DNA of 7,460 bases from Candidatus Kerfeldbacteria bacterium RIFOXYC2_FULL_38_9. GTDB lineage: Bacteria > Patescibacteriota > Patescibacteriia > UBA9570 > XYC2-FULL-38-9. Positions 1 to 5,314 of the stretch are shown one piece after another; the first letter of the stretch is position 1; the number at the start of each line of letters is the position of its first letter. Made by a program: the position numbers and the translations under genes. Under the pieces are notes generated by a model. It was given only the letters and a program-made list of their open reading frames with translations. It searched no databases and was not told where the DNA came from. Location: positions 11,579 to 19,038 of the forward strand of contig MHKJ01000030.1 in the NCBI GenBank assembly GCA_001818355.1, given 5' to 3'.

Positions 1-818
1 ATATTGGGGTGATAACTTAAATACTCATGCAGAAGTAAATCATCATCAATAATCACTTGAACCTCTTTGTTAATGTCATTGATTAAACCAAGGGGCGTAA
101 CCGAGCCTGGAGTAATGTCTAAATACTTCATGAGCCGTTCAGGTGATGCAAAACTAAGAGGTGTCTCATTTAATGTTTGAGTGAGCTTCTTTAAATCAAT
201 CATTTTTGTATGCTCTATGATAACCAAATAATGGTGATTTCCTTTACGGTTACGTAAAAACAAATTTTTACTTTTGCCACCTTTAATGTGTTTAGAATAG
301 GGGATAGCTTCTTCGGCAGTATGCAGTGGTGGGTGAGTATATTCTACAAATGGGATGTTGAGACTATGAAGTATTGAATAAATATCGTCGCCCGTTTGAT
401 AGTTGTTTTTGGTAATTTTTGGATTCTGCCAATCGTTATTATCAATCATAATATCAGAAACTGCAATCGGGTCATGTAATTTTCGATGCAGTTCTTGGCC
501 AGGAAGATATTTTTTTTCATATCGCTCTTTTACAGTTGATGCATTCCCATAGCGTTTTTCATCACGAATAACAGCTCGATCGATCGTTGTTTTTGGATCA
601 ATATGCAAATAGATTTTCATGTCAAAATAATTTCGAAGGCTCGGGCGAAGAATGAATATGCCTTCAACTAAAAGAATAAGTGGGTAGGTAAGGGGTGTCG
701 TTTCAACTGTGCTTGTATCTGTATCGTAATCGTGGTGTGTAAACGTAATACGATCTTTCTTGTGCTGTATGGGTTCAAGAACCTCTTTCTCTAAACGATC
801 AAAATTAATCGCAAAGAA
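1..818 (-). CDS. Uridine-kinase-like / prolyl-tRNA editing (YbaK/ProX) fusion, partial at both ends
   Basis: One uninterrupted minus-strand frame of about 270 codons, reading leftwards from about 818 and leaving the window at base 1. The first ~125 residues resemble the C-terminal two thirds of uridine kinase / phosphoribulokinase-type P-loop kinases: AINFDRLEKEV matches the region after the substrate Asp, then LILLVEGIFIL (the kinase 'ILEGI' strand), MKIYLHIDPKTTIDRAVIRD and a basic helix. The last ~125 residues, from about base 383 to base 3, match the ProX/PrdX/YbaK trans-editing deacylase fold: HPPLHTAEEA, KNLFLRNRKG, LSFASPERL, PGSVTPLGLIND and terminal YHPN. Family members hydrolyse Ala-tRNA(Pro). 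The kinase P-loop and N-terminal third are absent, because the frame stops at 834-836 where permease sequence begins. About 40 C-terminal residues probably lie outside the window. The two halves are clear from motifs; what the fusion acts on is unknown. Confidence 0.8.
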
Positions 819-1481
819 TATGATATTATTGGGTTAATTGATTATCGTGGTGGTACACTAGGCAAAACAGCCATTGATGATTCTGTTTTTATTCCTTATT
901 CTGTGGCCGAACGTTATGTGCTTGGTTCCGATGCCATGGTATTTTTAAACGTCGAAGCTGTCGATCTTCAGAGTATACCGGCAGCCATGGAAGACATTCG
1001 TAAAATTTTACGTGTAGAACACAATCTGAAGTCGAACGAAGCCGATGATTTTATGTTACGCGATATGGGTACCGTTGTATCTTCGGCAACGTCTTCTTCT
1101 CGCACTATGTCTTTTTTATTAGGTAGCGTGGCTGCTGTAGTATTGGTGGTTGGCGGTATTGGTATTATGAATATTATGTTAATTAGTGTTCAAGAACGTA
1201 CTAAAGAAATTGGCATTCGCAAAGCAGTTGGGGCAAAACCTTATCATATTTTATCCCAATTTTTATTTGAAGCAATTATTCTTAGCGTCTTAGCCGCTGC
1301 CATCGGATTGGTAGTGGCCGGTGGGGCTATGATACTAATCGCTAATAGTAACTTATCCATTGTTCCTGCCTGGTGGGGTTTTATGATGGCGTTTTTTTCT
1401 TCGGTTTTAATAGGAGTATTTTTTGGGTATTATCCAGCCAAAAAGGCGGCGGCATTAAATCCAGTTGAAGCATTAAGATGA
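804..1481 (+). CDS. MacB/FtsX-type ABC transporter permease, C-terminal fragment
   Basis: Permease subunit of a MacB-like ABC exporter in the cytoplasmic membrane. Family-like sequence begins around 804 (INRKEYDIIG, resembling the 'ftviGvl' strand of the MacB periplasmic domain) and runs through DDSVFIPYS before a GTG at 903, so that GTG is probably not a true start. The frame is closed by a stop at 792-794. Counting from 903, three membrane segments lie at about 70-95, 120-147 and 156-177. The FtsX cytoplasmic loop motif ERTKEIGIRKAVGA is at 98-111, and the C-terminus NPVEALR is typical. Missing are the first membrane helix and most of the periplasmic domain, more than 150 residues compared with the usual ~400. 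Tandem stops TGA-TAA end it. It lies directly upstream of the adaptor and ATPase genes of the same transporter. As it stands the product would not be functional unless the intact gene lies beyond an assembly error. Confidence 0.85.
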   Translation: MNRKEYDIIGLIDYRGGTLGKTAIDDSVFIPYSVAERYVLGSDAMVFLNVEAVDLQSIPAAMEDIRKILRVEHNLKSNEADDFMLRDMGTVVSSATSSSRTMSFLLGSVAAVVLVVGGIGIMNIMLISVQERTKEIGIRKAVGAKPYHILSQFLFEAIILSVLAAAIGLVVAGGAMILIANSNLSIVPAWWGFMMAFFSSVLIGVFFGYYPAKKAAALNPVEALR

Positions 1482-1527
1482 TAATATATTTATATTAACA
1501 ATATTAAATAAATTAATAAATAATTAT

Positions 1528-2031
1528 ATGATGCAAAAAAAGAAAAAAATAATCGTGCTTATAGCCATTATTGGAGGAGTTATTTTAATCGGAGGTGGGG
1601 TTGTTTGGGGATTTATTTATCAACGAATGCAACAGGCCGGTAGTATTGCGGCTATTGGTGACGGTGTGTCCGCTCCTAGTCGAGCGGCCGAGATTAATGG
1701 CCTTATCGTATCAATAGTAGGCAATGAATTAGTAGTGAATAATATAATTGGCGGTCCATCTGAAGAAGAGAAAAAAGAATTACAAAAAAAGATGCTCACT
1801 GCTAGCGCTGAAGAAAAACAGGCTTTTAAAGAATCAATGTTAGCTAAAATGCAAAAGGAACCAGTCACGATTATAATTCCTGTTGGCATTACCATTACCA
1901 AAGACGAATTATCTACCGGCAATCCAGTGCCAACGTCTTTTTCTGATTTACAACCAAACAAAACAGTATCAATCTGGTTAACGACTGATAAAAAAGTGGA
2001 AGCCGTTATGTTAAGAGGAACATCATTATGA
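1528..2031 (+). CDS. Membrane-anchored extracytoplasmic protein of the ABC export cassette, unknown function
   Basis: A 167-residue protein with a KKKK start followed by one hydrophobic segment (about 8-30), giving an N-in anchor or uncleaved signal. The exported part begins with a strand pattern INGLIVSIVGNELVV (57-70), has a charged helical insert (about 77-110, EEEKKELQKK and AEEKQAFKES), and returns to strands (VTIIIPVGITI, SFSDLQPNKTVSIWLTTD, KVEAVML). The repeated 'G-x-I-x-x-I-x-x-x-x-L-x-V ... DL-x-x-x-x-x-V-x-V' pattern recalls small beta-barrel domains of the DUF5666 kind; this is a weak resemblance from memory. It sits 46 bases after the permease, across a spacer that is almost entirely A/T, and overlaps the adaptor start by ATGA. 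That placement suggests an accessory part of the exporter. There is no Shine-Dalgarno before the tandem ATG ATG start. Confidence 0.8.
   Translation: MMQKKKKIIVLIAIIGGVILIGGGVVWGFIYQRMQQAGSIAAIGDGVSAPSRAAEINGLIVSIVGNELVVNNIIGGPSEEEKKELQKKMLTASAEEKQAFKESMLAKMQKEPVTIIIPVGITITKDELSTGNPVPTSFSDLQPNKTVSIWLTTDKKVEAVMLRGTSL
2013..2019 (+). promoter_or_regulatory. Shine-Dalgarno site of the adaptor gene
   Basis: AAGAGGA lies 8 bases before the ATG at 2028, inside the end of the preceding gene. It fixes the adaptor start and shows that this organism uses Shine-Dalgarno pairing for at least some internal operon genes, although several first genes here have none. Confidence 0.6.
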
Positions 2032-3584
2032 GTAAAGCATCACCTAAAAAAAATAATCATAAAAAGCGCAACTGGATAATAGTGGTTATAGTAGTTTTAA
2101 TCATTGGTATGGTGGGTTATTATTATAAAATTTTATCTGGCAAAGAAACACAGGTGCAACAACCTGTGTATCAACCAATAACAGTAAAACGTAATAATAT
2201 TGAAATTGCCTTTACTACCGATGGCCAAGCCAGTGCTTTGGTAGAAAATCTTAATTTTGCTACCAGTGGTACTGTGAAGGAGATAGCGGTTCGAGTAGGT
2301 GATGTGGTGAGTGTCGGAGATATGTTGGCTAAGTTAGATGAAGAAAAACTACAAGAGCAGATTAACCAAGCTCAAGCTAATTATAATAAAACCGTTGCTG
2401 ATTATAAACAAGTAACGGGAGTTGATTTAGCCACTAAAGACGCAGTAGTAAATTCTAATGCTGAACAATTAGATAAACAAAATGATATCTACAATACTCA
2501 AGTAACCAACGCGCAGAATAATTATGATGCTGCCATTAAAAAAGAAGAAGAAGCGTTGGCGGATTTAAAAGAAAAAAAATCGGATTTAGAAAATGATCTA
2601 ACAGCTTTAAAAGAAGATCAAACTGCTTTGGCGGAAGATTTAGAAACTTTGGCAGCGGAATTAACTACGTTAGAAGCAACTATTCCTGTTAATCAGGAGG
2701 CGGTGGCTAGCAAAGAAAACGCCATTGATGCCAAAGAAACTGCTATTGATAACAATGAGAAAGCCATTGCTAATACGGAAGAAGCCATCAAAGACGTGAA
2801 GGTTGATATTAAAGAACAAGAAGCGGATATAGCTACTACTAAACACACCGAGCAGGATAAAGTAAATGCCACGATTGCCAGTGAACAACAAAAAGTAACA
2901 ACTGTCGAAGGAGCTTTGACTACGGCACAAAAACAGCGCGATCAAACTTACGGTTCACGCAATGCGAGCGCGGAAACAGTCAATGCTAATTTAGCTGTTC
3001 TTAAAACGGCTCAACAAAATTTAAAAGACGCTATTTTACATGCTCCGGCTAATGGAGTTATAGCTGAAATTAATTATGCTGTTGGAGAAACGGTCACTCA
3101 AAATCAAACTAAACCATTCGCAAAATTACAGGATAGTAAACAGCCAGTTCCGCAGGTGGAAGTGTTTGCCGAAGAAGGTGAAGCCGTAAAGATAAGTAAA
3201 GATATGGCAGTAAAAGTAGCATTTGATTTGTATGATGGAGAGGATTTTGCGGGCAAGGTGCAATTTTTATCACCTATCGCTACCATAGATCAAAACGATT
3301 ATAATACGTATCAAGTGTTAATTGATCTGATTGATCCGCAAAAATCAATTTTAGACGGTATGTTGGGTGAAGTGCGGTTTATTACTAAAGAAGTACCAAA
3401 TGTAATAGTAATTCCTATAGACGCTGTTTATCAACAAAATGGTGTTACCGTAGTAACGGTAGTAACTAACCAAGAAAATCAAACCCGGACCGTAGAGACT
3501 GGATTTACGGATGGAAAAGTGGTTGAAATAAAATCAGGACTTGAAGAAGGGGAGCAAGTATTATCATTAGTTCAGCCATCATGA
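2028..3584 (+). CDS. HlyD/MacA-type periplasmic adaptor (membrane fusion protein) with long coiled coil
   Basis: A 518-residue adaptor linking the ABC exporter to the outside of the cell. After a basic N-terminus comes one membrane anchor (about 16-34). The first half of the lipoyl/biotinyl-like domain is at about 70-105 (GTVKEIAVRVGDVVSVGDMLAKLD). A long alpha-helical hairpin follows at about 105-335, rich in E, K, A, L and Q, with six consecutive heptads of the form xxAIxxx at 230-271. The second lipoyl half is at 335-360 (ILHAPANGVIAEINYAVGETV). Beta-barrel and membrane-proximal strands run from about 375 to the end, with VIPIDAVYQQNGVTVVTVV and GLEEGEQVL typical of the family. The helical hairpin is longer than in many MacA-type proteins. 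ATGA overlaps join it to the genes before and after, indicating translational coupling. The substrate cannot be told from sequence. Confidence 0.92.
   Translation: MSKASPKKNNHKKRNWIIVVIVVLIIGMVGYYYKILSGKETQVQQPVYQPITVKRNNIEIAFTTDGQASALVENLNFATSGTVKEIAVRVGDVVSVGDMLAKLDEEKLQEQINQAQANYNKTVADYKQVTGVDLATKDAVVNSNAEQLDKQNDIYNTQVTNAQNNYDAAIKKEEEALADLKEKKSDLENDLTALKEDQTALAEDLETLAAELTTLEATIPVNQEAVASKENAIDAKETAIDNNEKAIANTEEAIKDVKVDIKEQEADIATTKHTEQDKVNATIASEQQKVTTVEGALTTAQKQRDQTYGSRNASAETVNANLAVLKTAQQNLKDAILHAPANGVIAEINYAVGETVTQNQTKPFAKLQDSKQPVPQVEVFAEEGEAVKISKDMAVKVAFDLYDGEDFAGKVQFLSPIATIDQNDYNTYQVLIDLIDPQKSILDGMLGEVRFITKEVPNVIVIPIDAVYQQNGVTVVTVVTNQENQTRTVETGFTDGKVVEIKSGLEEGEQVLSLVQPS
2715..2840 (+). 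repeat. Six imperfect 21-bp tandem units encoding coiled-coil heptads
   Basis: Within the adaptor hairpin, six adjacent 7-residue units read ENAIDAK, ETAIDNN, EKAIANT, EEAIKDV, KVDIKEQ and EADIATT. The similarity is also visible in the DNA, where early units share GAA-xxx-GCx-ATT-GAT. This suggests growth of the coil by duplication of 21-bp units followed by drift. Confidence 0.6.
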
Positions 3585-4273
3585 CAATACCTAATCATAA
3601 GATAATAATTAAATTACGTGGCATTACTAGAGAATATGCTTTGGGGAAAGAAAATGTATTAGCGGTATTGAACGGTATTGATTGTGAAATTTATCAAGGG
3701 GAGTTTGTTGCTATCATGGGTCCGTCTGGATCAGGTAAATCGACGTTGCTTAATGTGATTGGCTGTTTGGATGTTCCTAGCGCAGGAGATTATTGGTTAG
3801 AAGGAGAGTTGGTATCTGAAAAAACAGAAGAGGAGTTAGCCACTGTTCGTAGTGAAAAAATTGGCTTCATATTCCAAAATTTTAACTTGATTACTGAAAT
3901 ATCAGCGTTAGAAAATGTATTAGTTCCACAGCTGTATACCACATCGGCCAAAGAGAATATTGAGCAAGCAACCATGTTATTAGAAAAAGTAGGCTTAACT
4001 GAACGTAGGCATCACAAACCCGCTGAATTATCTGGCGGTCAGCGTCAACGAGTGGCCATTGCTCGGGCACTAATTAATAATCCTGATATCATTATTGCGG
4101 ATGAACCCACTGGAAATTTAGATAGTAAAACAGGCCGGGAAATATTACAGCTGCTTACTGAATTACATAACAATGGTAAAACGCTGGTTTTAGTAACACA
4201 TGATCCTGCTATTGGTAAAATGGCAGAACGTGTTATTTATATTAAGGATGGTAAAATCGTTTCGGAGTTATAA
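3581..4273 (+). CDS. ABC transporter ATP-binding protein, LolD/MacB family
   Basis: A 230-residue ATPase that powers the MacB-type exporter from the cytoplasmic side. All nucleotide-binding motifs are present: Walker A GPSGSGKS (47-54), Q-loop Q99 in FIFQNFNLI, signature LSGGQRQRVAIARAL (150-164), Walker B IIIADEP (170-176), D-loop GNLDS (178-182) and H-loop H207 in VTHD. The length and the sequence around the Q-loop match the LolD/FtsE/MacB group. Its ATG overlaps the adaptor stop as ATGA with no good Shine-Dalgarno near it, so it probably depends on translational coupling. The order permease, small protein, adaptor, ATPase places the ATPase last. Confidence 0.95.
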   Translation: MTIPNHKIIIKLRGITREYALGKENVLAVLNGIDCEIYQGEFVAIMGPSGSGKSTLLNVIGCLDVPSAGDYWLEGELVSEKTEEELATVRSEKIGFIFQNFNLITEISALENVLVPQLYTTSAKENIEQATMLLEKVGLTERRHHKPAELSGGQRQRVAIARALINNPDIIIADEPTGNLDSKTGREILQLLTELHNNGKTLVLVTHDPAIGKMAERVIYIKDGKIVSEL

Positions 4274-4294
4274 AAAACTACTGTCCGTTTTTTT
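4263..4294 (+). terminator. Possible weak intrinsic terminator of the ABC cassette
   Basis: CGGA (4263-4266) can pair with TCCG (4284-4287), and seven T follow at 4288-4294. AGTT/AACT inside the loop may add pairs. The stem is short and overlaps the ATPase stop codon, so this is a tentative call. Confidence 0.3.
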
Positions 4295-4297
4295 ATT

Positions 4298-4346
4298 CGG
4301 CGGGCAAAAATTCCTTCCCCCCAACCTCCTTCCTTTTTGCCCGCCG
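4298..4346. repeat. 13-bp perfect inverted repeat with a pyrimidine-rich loop
   Basis: CGGCGGGCAAAAA (4298-4310) is matched exactly by TTTTTGCCCGCCG (4334-4346), separated by 23 bases that are all C or T except for a central AA. On the minus strand the loop is purine-rich with repeated G runs. The stem could stop transcription coming from either side, but no T tract follows on the plus strand and the loop is large for an intrinsic terminator. It lies 4 bases past the stop codon of the minus-strand remnant at 4351-4411 and may have been that gene's 3' hairpin. Confidence 0.75.
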
Positions 4347-4349
4347 CGC

Positions 4350-4411
4350 CCTATTCTGTTTCACTTGAATTTTGGGTATAATAAGTTCGAATTTCGTCGT
4401 AAGTAGTCAGC
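4350..4411 (-). repeat. Copy 1 of a 62-bp dispersed direct repeat; 3' end of a lost minus-strand gene
   Basis: Aligns without gaps to 6028-6089, with 54 of 62 bases identical and the last 31 (4381-4411) identical throughout. Read on the minus strand it encodes LTTYDEIRTYYTQNSSETE followed by TAG (4351-4353). Three of the eight differences from copy 2 are silent third-base changes, as expected for coding descent. Upstream of the shared part the frame runs only a few codons before a stop in the palindromic region, so this is a stump. The protein family is not recognised. Confidence 0.75.
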
Positions 4412-4522
4412 TCTTCGACTCGTTCTCACATTCGCTTCGCTTATTAGTTCGAACTCGCTCAGAGCTATAGCCTACTCTTATTCATAGTAGAAGAGTCTCG
4501 AGCGAACGGAGCGAGTCGAGAG
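4411..4522. repeat. GC-rich palindromic region beside the nuclease stump
   Basis: Richer in GC than its surroundings and made of nested inverted repeats. The outer arms 4411-4436 and 4501-4522 are imperfect complements sharing TCGACTCG and TTCGCT. Inside are AGCTCT (4409-4414) with AGAGCT (4461-4466), and ACTCTT (4474-4479) with AAGAGT (4491-4496). The right arm has its own TCTCGA/TCGAGA stem. The motif family CTCGACTCG/CGAGTCGAG recurs. It lies between the coding remnant and the GIY-YIG stump and reads as a mobile-element end or a structured RNA rather than coding sequence. Confidence 0.55.
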
Positions 4523-4545
4523 ACAGGTCTTGTTAAAATATTGTG

Positions 4546-4668
4546 ATGCAAAACTACACAGTTTACATTCTCAAAAATCCAGTAGGAAAATTTTATGTTG
4601 GTCAAACGGCAAATATTAGTCTTAATTTACTTTTTGGTTCTAGAATAGTAATAGCCATTCGCTCTTGA
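4546..4668 (+). pseudogene. GIY-YIG endonuclease, N-terminal stump
   Basis: A 40-codon frame starts MQNYTVYILKNPVGKFYVGQ, matching the first strand, turn and second strand of small GIY-YIG nucleases (VYIL followed by FYVGQT, in place of the canonical GIY and YIG). After about residue 26 the match ends: the expected arginine-containing helix ('nle.Rl..Hn.G') and the catalytic glutamate region are missing, and unrelated codons run into a TGA at 4666-4668. Intact members are usually 80-100 residues. The stop lies inside the -35 box of the MarR promoter, so the 3' end of the nuclease gene was probably lost when this junction formed. Confidence 0.7.
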
Positions 4669-4692
4669 CAAAATTGTAAAAAGGTTTATACT
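4665..4692 (+). promoter_or_regulatory. Sigma-70-type promoter of the MarR gene
   Basis: A perfect -35 box TTGACA (4665-4670), a 16-base spacer, and a -10 box TATACT (4687-4692, five of six consensus). Transcription would start near 4699-4700, inside the palindrome at 4697-4717, leaving a leader of about 18 bases with no Shine-Dalgarno. Confidence 0.8.
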
Positions 4693-4696
4693 TTAA

Positions 4697-4717
4697 ATAG
4701 TTTAAAATTTAAACTAT
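4697..4717. promoter_or_regulatory. Perfect palindromic operator, probable MarR autoregulatory site
   Basis: The core TAGTTTAAAATTTAAACTA (4698-4716) is a perfect 9+1+9 palindrome, and one further A/T pair extends it to 21 bp. It covers the predicted transcription start and ends at the base before the ATG at 4718. Dimeric MarR regulators commonly bind AT-rich palindromes of this size over their own promoters; that this repressor binds here is inferred from position and symmetry. Confidence 0.75.
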
Positions 4718-5143
4718 ATGCATACTACAATAAACCAGCTCGATTATTATATACATGCGTTATTATCTCATTTAAGTAAAAATGAGTCGGCAATTCTCAA
4801 ACTTGTGCCTTACGATATAAATATTCAGGAATTTCGTATTATCTATTTTATTGGACAACATGGAGAGAAAAAGATGAATGATATTGCTAATGCTCTTCAG
4901 CTTTCAATAAGCAATGTGTCAATTATTGTTGATAAGCTTGTTACAAAACGTTTGGTGAAACGTATTAATTCAACACAAGATCGAAGGGTAATCTATATTA
5001 CTATGGCTCCAGTAGGAGAAAAAATTTACCGCCTGATGAAAAAGAAACACTCAGAACTCTATCAAAAACTACTTAATTCATTAAGTTTAAAAGAACAAAA
5101 AACATTATTAGAACTATTTGATAAAATGTTTAATCAAAAATAA
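4718..5143 (+). CDS. MarR-family transcriptional regulator
   Basis: A 141-residue winged-helix repressor, the usual MarR length. N-terminal and C-terminal helices (about 1-30 and 105-141) would form the dimer interface. The DNA-binding part runs from about 50 to 100: MNDIANALQLSISNVSIIVD contains the helix-turn-helix, and RINSTQDRRVIYITMAPVGE is the wing with the family's D-R-R signature (88-90). There is no cysteine, so oxidation sensing of the OhrR type is excluded; the ligand is unknown. The ATG at 4718 directly abuts the palindromic operator and there is no Shine-Dalgarno, so translation is from a very short leader. Autorepression is likely, and the membrane protein downstream is the most plausible further target. 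Confidence 0.93.
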   Translation: MHTTINQLDYYIHALLSHLSKNESAILKLVPYDINIQEFRIIYFIGQHGEKKMNDIANALQLSISNVSIIVDKLVTKRLVKRINSTQDRRVIYITMAPVGEKIYRLMKKKHSELYQKLLNSLSLKEQKTLLELFDKMFNQK

Positions 5144-5151
5144 TTACAATT

Positions 5152-5235
5152 ATGCATATTCTATTACTTCCATTGCTCGTCTTTTGGCCAGTATATAAAC
5201 TCATAAAAATAATTCATTCTAAACACACAAAATAA
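5152..5235 (+). CDS. Possible 27-residue single-pass membrane peptide
   Basis: ATG at 5152, 8 bases after the MarR stop, opens a 27-codon frame ending TAA. The first 15 residues (MHILLLPLLVFWPVY) are strongly hydrophobic, and the rest is basic (KLIKIIHSKHTK), which is the layout of a small membrane peptide with an inside-positive tail. It has no Shine-Dalgarno, but neither do its neighbours. Being so short, it could be chance; the position, directly behind the regulator on the same strand, favours co-transcription. Confidence 0.35.
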   Translation: MHILLLPLLVFWPVYKLIKIIHSKHTK

Positions 5236-5264
5236 CAACCGCCTGTCAACATATTATACTTTTC

Positions 5265-5293
5265 TTGTAATGAATGTATATAAATTATATAAA
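5265..5293 (+). promoter_or_regulatory. Candidate promoter of the membrane protein gene
   Basis: TTGTAA (5265-5270), a 17-base spacer, and TATAAA (5288-5293). The -10 box lies within an imperfect 19-bp palindrome, 5276-5294 (GTATATAAATTATATAAAC), a possible binding site for the adjacent MarR protein. A second possible -10 box, TATACT (5255-5260), lacks a good -35. Confidence 0.45.
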
Positions 5294-5314
5294 CAGAATA
5301 AATAGATATTTTTT

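Noticed and set aside
903..905. GTG at 903 as the true permease start.
   Set aside because: Family-like sequence (IIG, DDSVFIPYS) is present in frame upstream back to about 804, so this is an internal codon of a truncated gene.
2715..2840. Short tandem units considered as a CRISPR-like or satellite array.
   Set aside because: The units are contiguous without spacers and lie in frame within a coiled coil.
2670..2945. Minus-strand open frame inside the adaptor gene.
   Set aside because: It is the antisense of the repetitive coiled-coil codons; the plus-strand gene has clear domain structure.
4200..4406. Plus-strand open frame overlapping the end of the ATPase gene.
   Set aside because: It overlaps the ATPase in another frame, runs through the hairpin and the repeat, and its translation is low-complexity with no recognisable family.
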